From positions 1 to 64,000 of the forward strand of contig NZ_JAOPHT010000004.1 of assembly GCF_025515305.1 (NCBI RefSeq): a stretch of DNA of 64,000 nucleotides, in the 5' to 3' direction. Shown here piece after piece: positions 38,929-49,069 of this stretch (its first letter is position 1; every line of letters starts with the position of its first letter). Below the pieces are notes generated by a model that ran no database searches, was not told where the DNA came from, and worked only from the letters and a program-made list of their open reading frames with translations. The DNA comes from Roseicyclus sediminis (GTDB taxonomy: Bacteria > Pseudomonadota > Alphaproteobacteria > Rhodobacterales > Rhodobacteraceae). The position numbers were made by a program, and so were the translations under genes.

Positions 38929-39015
38929 GCGGTCGTGGCGGAATTGGTAGACGCGCAGCGTTGAGGTCGCTGTGGGGTAACTCCCGTGGAAGTTCGAGTC
39001 TTCTCGACCGCACCA
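38929..39015 (+). tRNA. tRNA-Leu(GAG)
   Basis: 87 nt including encoded CCA. The acceptor stem GCGGTCG pairs with CGACCGC; the anticodon stem CAGCG/CGCTG encloses TTGAGGT, so the anticodon is GAG, reading CUC and CUU. The long variable arm (TGTGGGGTAACTCCCGT) marks a class II leucine tRNA. T-arm GTTCGAGTC is normal. Confidence 0.97.
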
Positions 39016-39362
39016 TTCTTCTCGCAGAGCCAGTGACACGGCCACCTGTCGAACGGGTGGCGATCCCCCGTCCTCGCCCGCCATGGATGTCCTGTGGCGC
39101 CACGAGCGGGAGGCGGCGCGCGCGTCCCGGATCGGGCGCATCCTCGATGATCGCCAGGCGTCGCAAACCGGCGGCAAGGCCGGTCGATCGCATGGAAAGC
39201 CGCCGCTCCCTCGCCACTTTATTCATCCTGAACAGACACTTGTCGCCGGTCACGGCGTCTTCGCGACCCTGTCCGAGAAGGACGGTTGCACAGGAACCCC
39301 ATGCTTGTTTTACTAAGCGCAGCCGAAGGACACATTCGGCACCACAACAGGGGGAGTGAGGC
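39016..39362. other. Intergenic region between tRNA-Leu and the ABC transporter operon
   Basis: 347 bases with no convincing gene. The short frames on either strand look random (Arg/Gly/Pro-rich). Near its end, GCCGAA/TTCGGC (39329-39347 region) can form a small hairpin about 20 bases before the transporter ATPase start, and the operon promoter should lie here, but I cannot define it. Confidence 0.5.
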
Positions 39363-40460
<1,098 letters not shown>

Positions 40461-40567
40461 GCCTGGTTCGGCCGCGTCGAAAAACTGCGTCGCGGCCAGC
40501 CCAAGACCAACAAGAACGATCCCGAATTCGGGGGACCCAACAAAGTGCAACAAAAAGAGGTACTGTA

Positions 40568-41680
40568 ATGAAACTCAAGAGCCTTATGCTTTTGACCACC
40601 GGTGCGGCGCTCGCGGCACCCGGCGCGATGGCCCAGGACATGGCCGACAGCATGACCCTGGTCAGCTGGGGCGGCGCATACCAGTCGAGCCAGATCAACG
40701 CCTATTCCAACCCCTACCAGGAGGCGAATGAAGGCCTCGAGGTCATCTGGGACGAAAGCTCGTCCGAAGCAGTGGCCCGCCTGCGCGCCATGAACGAGGC
40801 CGGCAACGTGACCTGGGACCTCGTCGACGTCGAGGCAGCAGACGCCATCCGTCTTTGCGACGAAGGCCTGGCGATGGAAGTCGATCACGACGAGATTCTG
40901 GCCCCCGCGCCCGACGGCACCTCTGCCAGCGACGATTTCGGCGACATGATCGTGTCGGACTGCTTCATCCCGCAGATCGTGTTCTCGACCGCCGTCGCCT
41001 ACCGCACCGACCTCATGCCCGAGGGCGTTGCCGCGCCGACCGGCGCCTGCGATCTGTTCGATCTCGAGACCTATCCGGGTCGCCGTGCGCTCAACCGCAA
41101 CCCGATCGCGAACATGGAATGGGCGCTTCTGTGCGACGGCGTCGCCTACGAGGATGTCTACGACATGCTCGAGACCGAAGAGGGCATCGCCCGCGCCTTC
41201 GAGATGCTCGACGCGATCAAGGACGAGACCATCTGGTGGACCTCCGCCGCCGAGGCGGTGCAGCTGCTCGCCGACGGCGAGGTGGTGATGGGCACCTCCT
41301 ACAACGGCCGTTGGTTCTCGGCCATCGCCGAGCAGGGCCAGCCCATCGCGATGGCCTGGGAATGGCAGATGCTCGACCTCGACGGCTGGGTGATCCCCGA
41401 GGATCTGCCGGAGGACCGTCTCGCACGCGTGCTGGACTTCCTCTACTTCGCCACGGACACGCAGCGTCTCGCCGACCAGGCGGCCTACATCTCGTACGGC
41501 CCCGCTCGGGCGTCCTCGGCGCCGCTCGTCGGCAACCACGCCACGCTGGGCATCCCGATGGCGCCGCACATGCCGACCGATCCGGCGAACGCCGAGAACA
41601 CCTTCGTCAACAACTACAACTGGTGGGCGGATTACCGGGACGATCTCGATTCCCGCTTCCAGGCGTGGCTGGCTCAGTGA
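40568..41680 (+). CDS. ABC transporter periplasmic substrate-binding protein, PotD/PotF type
   Basis: A 370-residue exported binding protein. The signal peptide ends around APGAMAQD. The PotD/opine-type fold starts MTLVSWGGAYQSSQ (about 27-40), with DLVDVEAADAIRLCDEG and a late WWADYRDDLDSRFQAWLAQ tail. Aspartates line the ligand pocket in polyamine-binding relatives. The start follows AAGAGG. It is cotranscribed after the ATPase with a 107-base gap holding a GGCCGCG/CGCGGCC inverted repeat. Confidence 0.88.
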   Translation: MKLKSLMLLTTGAALAAPGAMAQDMADSMTLVSWGGAYQSSQINAYSNPYQEANEGLEVIWDESSSEAVARLRAMNEAGNVTWDLVDVEAADAIRLCDEGLAMEVDHDEILAPAPDGTSASDDFGDMIVSDCFIPQIVFSTAVAYRTDLMPEGVAAPTGACDLFDLETYPGRRALNRNPIANMEWALLCDGVAYEDVYDMLETEEGIARAFEMLDAIKDETIWWTSAAEAVQLLADGEVVMGTSYNGRWFSAIAEQGQPIAMAWEWQMLDLDGWVIPEDLPEDRLARVLDFLYFATDTQRLADQAAYISYGPARASSAPLVGNHATLGIPMAPHMPTDPANAENTFVNNYNWWADYRDDLDSRFQAWLAQ

Positions 41681-41704
41681 TCGCCGCAAGGTGACTTGAA
41701 AAGC

Positions 41705-41728
41705 GGGGTGGGCGGACGCGCCCACCCC
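41705..41728 (+). promoter_or_regulatory. Intraoperonic stem-loop after the binding-protein gene
   Basis: A perfect 10-bp stem GGGGTGGGCG/CGCCCACCCC with a 4-base loop, 25 bases past the stop. No T-tract follows. This position and shape fit an mRNA-stabilising hairpin that lets the binding protein exceed the permeases. Confidence 0.6.
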
Positions 41729-41802
41729 AAGCAAACCGCACTGCAGGGGGCAATCCGCCCACCGCCACCCGACACCCGCCACGCAACAGGACGAGGCCCC
41801 GG

Positions 41803-42090
41803 ATGCCAAAAGGCTACATCATCGGACAGATCACCGTAACGGACCCCGAGGGCTATCCCGAGTACGTCCGGCGCGACACGCCGATCCTCGAGAGCCACGG
41901 CGCGAAGTTCGTGATCCGGGGCGGACGCTCGGTGGTGAAGGAAGGCAAGGCCGGCGATCGCCACGTCGTCATCGAGTTCCCCAGCTACGAGGCAGCCCTG
42001 GCCGCCTACGACGACCCCGATTACCAGGAGGTCGCCGAGATCCGCCGCCGCTGCGCCGAGAGCACCATAATCATCGTCGAGGGTGTCTGA
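41803..42090 (+). CDS. DUF1330 protein inside the ABC operon
   Basis: A 95-residue ferredoxin-like-fold protein with the DUF1330 texture: KGYIIGQITVTDPEGYPEYVRR at the start and ARFVIRGGRSVVKEGK-like middle (FVIRGGRSVVKEG), ending RRRCAESTIIIVEGV. Its stop codon directly abuts the permease start. Function unknown. Placement between binding protein and permeases is unusual for a PotABCD-type operon. Confidence 0.85.
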   Translation: MPKGYIIGQITVTDPEGYPEYVRRDTPILESHGAKFVIRGGRSVVKEGKAGDRHVVIEFPSYEAALAAYDDPDYQEVAEIRRRCAESTIIIVEGV

Positions 42091-43791
42091 ATGAGTGACG
42101 CGGCCGCAGGGACCGGCACCGGCAGCATCGGACAGGCCGCCGCACAGGCGCGCCGGGCGGAGGCGGAGGCCACCGGCCCTATGCTCGCCGCCGACGGCCG
42201 ACCGCTGAAGGTAAGCCTGAACCGCGCGCTGCGGGCCCAGAAGCTTCGGGCGCTGGCGCTCATCGCGCCACTTCTTCTGTTCATCCTCGTGACCTTCGTG
42301 GCGCCCATCGTCGACATGCTGTTCCGCTCGGTCGAGAACCAGATCGTCAGCGAGACGCTGCCGCGCACGGTCGTGGCGCTGGAGGAGTGGGAAGACCATT
42401 CCGAGTTGCCGCCCGAAAACGCCTTCGCGGCCCTCGCCTACGACTTCATGGAAGCCGCCGAAAAGCGCAACCACACCCGTCTCGGCAGCCGCCTGAACTA
42501 CGAGACGACGGGACTTTCCTCGATCTTCCGCCGCTCGGGCCGCGGGATCGACGACGTCGGCGAGACCTATGCCGAGCAGTTCATCGACCTCGACGCGGCC
42601 TGGGAAGAGCCCGCCACATGGGTCTCGCTCATGGCCGATCCGGAATGGATCGAGGCACAGGCGGAGTGGGCGGCCGAGGATGACCGCGACGCGGCCGAGC
42701 CCCGGTTCCGCCTGGCCCCCGGCGTTGCAGACCTGCTGCCCGAGACCGCCAGCGCCTATCGCGGCTTCGCCCTGACGATCCAGAGCGAGGACGAGGACAG
42801 TCCGACCGCGGAAGAGCCGTGGAACACGGTCTACCTCGCGCTTTACCGCGACCTGTCGATGGGGGCGGACGTGTCCGGCTATACCGGACCCGGCGCCGAC
42901 CTCCTGAGCGAGGCCTCGGCCGCCGTCGCGGGTTTCGAGACGCTCGATCTCCGCGGCGCCTTCGCCGATCTCGATGACGGCTGGGTGGAGCTGCCCGTCT
43001 GGGAGACGATCGAAGCCTTCTCGGACCCCTACACCGCCGGTTATTTCCTTGCGGCCGTCGACCTTCAGCTGACGCCTCAGGGCATCGAGGTGCAGCCCGA
43101 GGAACAGCGGATCTACATTCTGCTCTTCCAGCGCACGATCTTCATGTCGCTGATGATCACGATCAGTTGCGTCCTGCTTGGTTATCCGATCGCCTACCTT
43201 CTCTCGAACCTGCCGATGCGGGCGTCGAACCTGCTGCTGATCCTCGTCCTGCTGCCGTTCTGGACCTCGCTCCTTGTGCGCACCTCAGCGTGGAAGGTGC
43301 TCTTGCAGAACGAGGGCGTGATCAACGATCTCCTGGTCTGGTCCGGGTTGATCGCGGACGACGCCCGGCTTGCCCTGATCAACAATCAGACCGGCACGAT
43401 CATCGCGATGACGCATATCCTGCTGCCGTTCATGATCCTGCCGCTCTACTCGGTGATGAAGACCATTCCGCCGTCCTACGTGCGCGCGGCCAAGTCGCTC
43501 GGCGCCAACAACTGGACGGCCTTCTGGCGGGTCTACTTCCCGCAGTCGGTGCCTGGTATCGGGGCGGGCTGCATCCTCGTGTTCATCCTCGCCATCGGCT
43601 ACTACATCACGCCGGAACTGGTGGGCGGACGCACCGGCACGTTCATCTCCAACCGGATCGCCTTCCATATCTCCGACAGCCTCAACTGGGGTCTCGCGGC
43701 GGCGCTGGGCTCGATCCTGCTCGCGCTCGTCCTCGTGCTCTACTGGCTCTACGACCGGCTTGTGGGCATCGACAACGTGAAGCTGGGGTAG
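42091..43791 (+). CDS. ABC transporter permease with long periplasmic insertion
   Basis: A 566-residue inner-membrane permease of the PotB type. Helix 1 is about 50-75 (ALALIAPLLLFILVTFVAPIVDMLF). A soluble stretch of about 270 residues follows, rich in Glu, Asp and Trp. The remaining five helices begin near 350 with RTIFMSLMITISCVLLGYPIAYLLS. The EAA loop is at AAKSLGANNWTAFWRVYFPQSVPG. Typical permeases lack such an insertion; here the enlarged first loop could contact the binding protein. Starts immediately after DUF1330 and ends 4 bases before the next permease. Confidence 0.88.
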   Translation: MSDAAAGTGTGSIGQAAAQARRAEAEATGPMLAADGRPLKVSLNRALRAQKLRALALIAPLLLFILVTFVAPIVDMLFRSVENQIVSETLPRTVVALEEWEDHSELPPENAFAALAYDFMEAAEKRNHTRLGSRLNYETTGLSSIFRRSGRGIDDVGETYAEQFIDLDAAWEEPATWVSLMADPEWIEAQAEWAAEDDRDAAEPRFRLAPGVADLLPETASAYRGFALTIQSEDEDSPTAEEPWNTVYLALYRDLSMGADVSGYTGPGADLLSEASAAVAGFETLDLRGAFADLDDGWVELPVWETIEAFSDPYTAGYFLAAVDLQLTPQGIEVQPEEQRIYILLFQRTIFMSLMITISCVLLGYPIAYLLSNLPMRASNLLLILVLLPFWTSLLVRTSAWKVLLQNEGVINDLLVWSGLIADDARLALINNQTGTIIAMTHILLPFMILPLYSVMKTIPPSYVRAAKSLGANNWTAFWRVYFPQSVPGIGAGCILVFILAIGYYITPELVGGRTGTFISNRIAFHISDSLNWGLAAALGSILLALVLVLYWLYDRLVGIDNVKLG

Positions 43792-43795
43792 AGAC

Positions 43796-44653
43796 ATGGA
43801 TCACAAGCTTCCCCCCTACGCCTCGACCGGCCACAAGCTGTGGTTCTACGGGTTCCGCGTTCTCTGCGGGCTGATCTTCTTCTTCCTGATCGCCCCGATC
43901 CTGATCATCATCCCGCTGAGCTTCAACGCCGAGAACTTCTTCACCTTCACGCCCGGGATGCTGGCCTTCGACCCGGACGCCTATTCGCTGCGCCACTACC
44001 AGGATTTCTTTACCAACCCCGACTGGCAGCAGGCGCTGTGGAACTCGGTGCGGATCGCGCCGGTGGCCACGGTCATCTCGGTGACGCTGGGAACGTTGGC
44101 GGCCATCGGGCTCAGCCAGTCGCACGTGCCCTTCAAGGGCGCGATCATGGCCATCCTGATCTCGCCGATGATCGTGCCGCTGATCATCTCGGCGTCGGGG
44201 ATGTACTTCTTCTACTCGCGCGTCGGGCTTCAGGGGACCTACTGGGGCGTCGTGCTGGCCCATGCGGCGCTGGGCATCCCCTTCGTCATCATTACCGTGA
44301 CGGCGACCCTTGTGGGCTTCGACCGCTCGCTGACGCGGGCCGCGGCCTCGCTCGGGGCGAACCCGGTGACGACCTTCTTCCGCATCCAGATGCCGTTGAT
44401 CCTGCCGGGCGTGATCTCGGGCGGGCTGTTTGCCTTCATCACCTCCTTCGACGAGGTGGTGGTGGTGATCTTCGTGGGCTCGGCCAGCCAGCAGACGCTG
44501 CCGTGGCAGATGTTCACCGGCCTGCGCGAACAGATCAGCCCCACGATCCTCGCGGTCGCGACGATCCTCGTGGTGGTGTCGATCATGCTCCTGACGGCGG
44601 TCGAACTTCTCCGCCGGCGGTCCGAGCGCCTTCGGGGCATGTCGCCGGGCTGA
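43796..44653 (+). CDS. ABC transporter permease, PotC type
   Basis: A 285-residue permease with six helices and the EAA loop RAAASLGANPVTTFFRIQMPLILPG (about 182-206). Normal size for PotC, in contrast to its partner. Last gene of the operon; no terminator with a T-tract is visible after it. Confidence 0.9.
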   Translation: MDHKLPPYASTGHKLWFYGFRVLCGLIFFFLIAPILIIIPLSFNAENFFTFTPGMLAFDPDAYSLRHYQDFFTNPDWQQALWNSVRIAPVATVISVTLGTLAAIGLSQSHVPFKGAIMAILISPMIVPLIISASGMYFFYSRVGLQGTYWGVVLAHAALGIPFVIITVTATLVGFDRSLTRAAASLGANPVTTFFRIQMPLILPGVISGGLFAFITSFDEVVVVIFVGSASQQTLPWQMFTGLREQISPTILAVATILVVVSIMLLTAVELLRRRSERLRGMSPG

Positions 44654-44759
44654 TCCCTTAAAAATCCGAACCGGGCGTCACGACGGCGACCCAATTCGTC
44701 CCTGTGGCGGCCAAGATCGGCCCTTACAGCCGGACCCGTGGAAAGCGGCGAACGGTGTA

Positions 44760-45767
44760 ATGGCCTACACGATCTACATGCTCCCGGAAGGGCAGATGAC
44801 CATCTCGGGCGGGGTGCTCGATGGCGTCACGCAGGGCGACGGCAGTCACCTTTTGGGGGCGAGCATCACGCTCAACTCGAACGACTGGATGGCGATCGAC
44901 GTCACCGACAACGACCCCGATTTCGATGACAACGATGGGAACCAGCGTCTCGGCACCTCGGTTACCGTGGATGGCGTCACCTATTCGGCCGGTTCGCGCG
45001 TGGAGGCCGAATATTCGCTGACCGTGAGCGACGGGACCAACAGCTATACGCTGGTCGCGTTCAACTTCGCCACGACAAGCCCGGCCTACGCCACCATCGA
45101 GGGGTTGGCCTTCATCGGTCCTACCGGGGGGTTCCCGCCCATTGGCGTCCCCCTCAACGTGACCGCGTCACAGGAGTTCCCCTCCTTCGCCGCGCCGGAA
45201 TACGCCAGTCCGATCTGTTTCGCCGCCGGGACGCGCATTGCGGTTCCGGGCGGAGAGGCGGCTGTCGAGACGCTGGCCCCCGGCGACCTCGTCCTGACGC
45301 GGGCGGGCGGGCCGCTTCCGGTTCTCTGGATCGCGTCGACCACCGTCCCCGCACAGGGTGCCTTCGCCCCGGTCGAGTTCGCCCCGGGCGCGGTCGGCAA
45401 TACCCGGACGTTGCGGTTGTCGCGGCAGCATCGGCTGCGCTATTCCGGCTGGCGCGCCGAGCTTCTGTTTGGAGAGGAAGCGGTGCTGATCCCGGCGGCC
45501 CATTTCGTCGACGGGCGGAACGTGCGCGTGATCGAGGGCGGCTTCGTCACCTACTTCCACCTCATGCTGGACCGGCACTCGATCGTCTTCGCCGATGGCG
45601 CCGAGGCCGAAAGCTTCCTGCCCACGGCCGAGAACCTCGCCCGCATCGGACCTGCCGCGCGGGCGAGCCTTCTGTCGATCCGGCCCGACCTGGCGCGCGG
45701 AGCGGCCGGGTCCCTCGCGCATCCCGCCGTCGGGCGCCGCGAGGCACGCGCGCTTCTGGCTTCCTGA
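44760..45767 (+). CDS. Hint-domain (Hedgehog/intein) protein
   Basis: A 335-residue protein. The C-terminal half (about 152-290) is a Hint domain: ICFAAGTRIAVPGGEAAVETLAPGDLVLT with Cys as first residue of the autoprocessing core, then LRLSRQHRLRYSG and a VTYFHLMLDRHSIVFADG block containing the conserved His. The N-terminal 150 residues are Asp/Gly/Thr-rich and beta-like, similar to secreted Ca-binding adhesin modules. Rhodobacteraceae encode many such proteins; self-cleavage is known for the family but not shown here. Confidence 0.85.
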   Translation: MAYTIYMLPEGQMTISGGVLDGVTQGDGSHLLGASITLNSNDWMAIDVTDNDPDFDDNDGNQRLGTSVTVDGVTYSAGSRVEAEYSLTVSDGTNSYTLVAFNFATTSPAYATIEGLAFIGPTGGFPPIGVPLNVTASQEFPSFAAPEYASPICFAAGTRIAVPGGEAAVETLAPGDLVLTRAGGPLPVLWIASTTVPAQGAFAPVEFAPGAVGNTRTLRLSRQHRLRYSGWRAELLFGEEAVLIPAAHFVDGRNVRVIEGGFVTYFHLMLDRHSIVFADGAEAESFLPTAENLARIGPAARASLLSIRPDLARGAAGSLAHPAVGRREARALLAS

Positions 45768-45886
45768 GCCGCAGCGCGCTTTCCGCCGGCGGACCTGCGT
45801 CCGGGAGTGGGGGGGCTGCAGTTGCCGGCCGCGCTCGTTTGATCTCAGTCATTCCCGCGCGCCCGCTGCTCGGCAAGTCTGACGCC

Positions 45887-46471
45887 ATGCGAGTCTTCAG
45901 GCTTCAGGTTTCGGACGTCGGCGAGGTTCCGCCCGATCAGTTGGATAGGATCCTGAGCCGCTCCCTCGCCATCGCTTTCCTTGTGGGTTTCGTCAGCGAT
46001 ATCGTTTACAAGGTGCGGGCGGATCCGACGGCTGGGGTCCCCGGCCAACCCATTTCCGCCTTCCTCGCCATCTTCGAACTGGTGGCACTGTTTCTCGCCA
46101 TGGGGCTTGGCATCAACCTGCTCCCTTCCCGCATCGCTCAGTCCCTTCGACACGGTTTCCTGGGGTATGGCGCGGCCGTGCTCGCCGGTGGCCTCGTCGG
46201 TGCCCTTCTCGGAGGTGTGTTTGGCTTCATGCTCGGCGGCTTCTCCCCGGATCGCGCCGCCTTGGTGGGCATAGCCGCGGGACACGGCGCCATCGTGTTC
46301 GGCATTCCCGCGTCCGTGCTCGTATGGTCGGGGCTTTGCGGTGCACGGCCCGATATCGCGAAGGCGGCACTGGGACGGGCTGCGTGGCTACGCTGGCCTC
46401 TCACGCTCCTTCCCTTCGCCACGCTGCCCTTGTGGGAGCCGTGGTTCTGGCCGATCATGTTCCAGTTCTGA
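45887..46471 (+). CDS. Hypothetical polytopic membrane protein
   Basis: A 194-residue protein with about five hydrophobic segments; a Gly-rich central block (LAGGLVGALLGGVFGFMLGG, about 101-120) could be a helix-packing motif. I choose ATG 45887; a TTG at 45839 in the same frame would add 16 residues with no ribosome-binding site. No family recognised. GC and codon use match neighbours. Confidence 0.6.
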   Translation: MRVFRLQVSDVGEVPPDQLDRILSRSLAIAFLVGFVSDIVYKVRADPTAGVPGQPISAFLAIFELVALFLAMGLGINLLPSRIAQSLRHGFLGYGAAVLAGGLVGALLGGVFGFMLGGFSPDRAALVGIAAGHGAIVFGIPASVLVWSGLCGARPDIAKAALGRAAWLRWPLTLLPFATLPLWEPWFWPIMFQF

Positions 46472-46485
46472 CTGTGCCGGCCCCC

Positions 46486-47418
46486 TCAGGGCAGGAGCGC
46501 GATCCACGCGGAGGCCGTCAGCACCGACAGGGCCGTCCCGGCCAGAACCGTCGTCGCCGCCACGCGCCGGGCCACGCCGTACATGTCCGCGAAGAGGTAG
46601 GAGTTTATCCCCGGCGCCATGGCCGCCGTCACAACGGCCGAGCGCAGTTGCGCCTCGCTCAGCCCGGCGACGGTGCTGCCCAGCGTGTAGGCGACTGCGG
46701 GGTGCAGAAGCAGCGCCAGCGCGCAGACGAAGGCGACGATCAGGGCGTCTCCCTCGGGCTTGTAGCGGTAGAGGATGCCGCCGAGCCCGAAGAGGGCGGC
46801 GGGCAGAGCCGCGCGGATCATGAGGTCGAGCGCGTCCTGCATGACGCCGGGAACCACGAGGCCGGAGAGGTTCACGATGAACCCGAGGCCCACCCCGATC
46901 ATCAGTGCGTTGCGGAACATCGCGCGCACCACGAGACGCAGCGTGGCGAGCCCACGGACCCCGCCCGATTTCACGATCTCCATCGTGGTGATGCCCACGA
47001 GATAGCAGAACGGCGCATGCACCGAGACGATGGCGAAGTTCGCCGCCAGCGCATCGGCGCCATAGGCGCGTTCGGTGATGGGCAGGCCCAGCAGCACGCT
47101 GTTGGCGAACATCGGCACGAATCCGATGGCCACGCAGTCGGGCCAGGGCCGTCCGAAAAGGAACCGCGCGCCCAGCATTCCGAGAATGAAATTCACGGCC
47201 GAGCCGGCATAGAAGGCGCCCATCAGCGCGAAATCGAACTCCTCGCCGAGGTCCAGGCTGGCGACGCCCGAGAACAGGAGACAGGGAATGGCGAACTTCT
47301 GCGTGAAGACCATCAGCCCGTCGACCGCCGTGTCGGGGAAGAGCCTGCGCCAGACCGCGAGGTAACCGGCCCCGATCAAGAGGAAGACCGGCAGGACGAC
47401 GCTTAGGATGCCGATCAT
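46486..47418 (-). CDS. AEC-family (auxin efflux carrier) transporter
   Basis: A 310-residue protein with ten hydrophobic segments in two five-helix halves: VLPVFLLIGAGYLAVWRRLF at the start with the conserved FxxxxGY, KFAIPCLLFSGVASLDLG in helix 2-3 and the C-terminal half with YTLGSTVAGLSEAQLRSAVV. Bacterial AEC members move malonate, malate or similar anions; the substrate here is unknown. Confidence 0.9.
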   Translation of the reverse strand: MIGILSVVLPVFLLIGAGYLAVWRRLFPDTAVDGLMVFTQKFAIPCLLFSGVASLDLGEEFDFALMGAFYAGSAVNFILGMLGARFLFGRPWPDCVAIGFVPMFANSVLLGLPITERAYGADALAANFAIVSVHAPFCYLVGITTMEIVKSGGVRGLATLRLVVRAMFRNALMIGVGLGFIVNLSGLVVPGVMQDALDLMIRAALPAALFGLGGILYRYKPEGDALIVAFVCALALLLHPAVAYTLGSTVAGLSEAQLRSAVVTAAMAPGINSYLFADMYGVARRVAATTVLAGTALSVLTASAWIALLP

Positions 47419-47427
47419 CGGATGCGG

Positions 47428-48225
47428 TCAGACATCGTAGGAGATCACCATCCCGTCATGGGCGGGAACCACGTTTGCGGGCGTCTCCTCGAGAACGGTG
47501 CGGTAGTCGAGGTCGATATGCATGTTCGTCAGGACCGCCCGTCGCGGCGCGGCGCGTTCGATCCATTCGAGCGACTTCTCGAGATGGGCATGGCTCGGAT
47601 GCGGCGTCCGGCGCAGCGCGTCCAGCACCCAGCAATCCAGGCCGTCCAGCGCAGCCCACGCCGCTTCGGGGATGTCGGAGACGTCCGGCAGGTAGGCGAG
47701 GTCGCCCACCCGGAAGCCGAGCGCGTCGATATTGCCGTGCTCGACCTCGAAGGGCCGGAGGGTGATCGGCCCGCCGTCGCCCTCGATCGTCACGTCGCCC
47801 TCGATCGCGTGAAGCGTCAGGATCGGGGGATAGGCGCTGCCCTTGGGCTGGACGAAGGCATAGCCGAACCGGTTCAGAAGGTCGTTCTGCGTCGGGCCGT
47901 CGGCCCAGACCGGCAGGCGGCGGCGCATGTTGAAGACGACCATGCGCAGGTCGTCGAGCCCGTGCACGTGGTCGGCATGGGCATGGGTGTAGATCACCGC
48001 GTCGAGCCGTCCGATGCCTGCGTCGAGAAGCTGTTGGCGGAGGTCCGGCGATGTGTCGATCAGGACAGACGTCACGCCGTCCTCCCCGAAACGCTGCACG
48101 AGGAGCGAGCAGCGCCGCCGCGTGTTCTTCGGCTCGTCCGGGTCGCAATCGCCCCAATGACCGCCGAGGCGCGGAACACCGCCGGAGGAGCCGCATCCCA
48201 GGATGGTGAAGCGCATCTCTCCCAT
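47428..48225 (-). CDS. MBL-fold hydrolase, PhnP/RNase Z-like
   Basis: A 265-residue protein with the metal motif THAHADHVHGLDDL (about 79-92), an N-terminal FTILGCGSSGGVPRLGGHWG and a GNIDALGFRVGDLAYLPDVSDI segment with a third ligand Asp. The PhnP subgroup has phosphodiesterase activity on cyclic ribose phosphates, but no phn genes are near. The start at 48225 lies 2 bases after the tatD stop, so the two are coupled. Confidence 0.85.
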   Translation of the reverse strand: MGEMRFTILGCGSSGGVPRLGGHWGDCDPDEPKNTRRRCSLLVQRFGEDGVTSVLIDTSPDLRQQLLDAGIGRLDAVIYTHAHADHVHGLDDLRMVVFNMRRRLPVWADGPTQNDLLNRFGYAFVQPKGSAYPPILTLHAIEGDVTIEGDGGPITLRPFEVEHGNIDALGFRVGDLAYLPDVSDIPEAAWAALDGLDCWVLDALRRTPHPSHAHLEKSLEWIERAAPRRAVLTNMHIDLDYRTVLEETPANVVPAHDGMVISYDV

Positions 48226-48227
48226 GC

Positions 48228-49037
48228 TCAGGCCGCCTTCGTCCATGCGGCGGCCTTCCAGAAGAGCCGGTCGAAATTGGCCGTCGTCGTCGCCGCGAAC
48301 TCCGCCTCGGACAGTCCGAAGACCTCGGCGCCGACGCGCGCGGTGTGCACGGTATGGGCCGGTTCGTTGCGCTTGCCGCGGAAGGGCGGGGGGGCGAGAT
48401 AGGGGCTGTCGGTCTCCAGCAGGATGCGGTCGACCGGCGCGGCGGCGAAGATGTCGCGCAATTCGCCGCTCTTGGGGAAGGCCGCGATCCCCGACATCGA
48501 AAGGTAGAAGCCCAGATCGAGCGCGGCCCTGGCCAGTGCCGCCCCGGACGAGAAGCAGTGCATGACGCAGGTATAGGCACCGGCGCGATGCTCCTCGGTC
48601 AGGATGCGGGCCATGTCCTCGTCGGCGTCGCGGGAATGGATGATGAGAGGCAGGCCTGTCTGCCGCGCCGCCGCGATGTGGATGCGCAGGCTTTCCTGCT
48701 GCACCGACTTGCTCTCGGCGGTGTAGTGGTAGTCAAGGCCGCTCTCGCCGATGCCCACGAACTTCGGGTGCCGCGCGAGGGCCACGAGGTCCTCGACCGT
48801 CGCCATCGGTTCCTCGGCGGCGCTCATGGGATGGGTGCCTGCGGCCCAGAAGACGGGATCGTGCGCTTCGGCGATGGCGCGAACCTGCGGCGCGTTCCGC
48901 AGCCTCGTGCAGATCGTGACCATGCGCGTGACGCCCGCGGCCACGGCGCGCTCGACAAGCGCCGCGCGCTCCCCCTCGAAGTCGGGAAAGTCGAGGTGGC
49001 AATGGCTGTCGACGATGTGTGGCGGCAGATCGGGCAT
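48228..49037 (-). CDS. tatD: TatD-family metal-dependent deoxyribonuclease
   Basis: A 269-residue TIM-barrel hydrolase with the TatD signatures: VDSHCHLDFPDF (about 10-21), GIGESGLDYHY (about 98-108), PLIIHSRDADEDM and ETDSPYLAPPPFRGKRNEP (about 214-232). TatD enzymes cut 3' ends of DNA and take part in repair. It is downstream of holB, the usual alphaproteobacterial order tmk-holB-tatD. Confidence 0.95.
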   Translation of the reverse strand: MPDLPPHIVDSHCHLDFPDFEGERAALVERAVAAGVTRMVTICTRLRNAPQVRAIAEAHDPVFWAAGTHPMSAAEEPMATVEDLVALARHPKFVGIGESGLDYHYTAESKSVQQESLRIHIAAARQTGLPLIIHSRDADEDMARILTEEHRAGAYTCVMHCFSSGAALARAALDLGFYLSMSGIAAFPKSGELRDIFAAAPVDRILLETDSPYLAPPPFRGKRNEPAHTVHTARVGAEVFGLSEAEFAATTTANFDRLFWKAAAWTKAA

Positions 49038-49069
49038 GGGTCCGGAACGGCGGTGGCTCGGGCTTGGGG

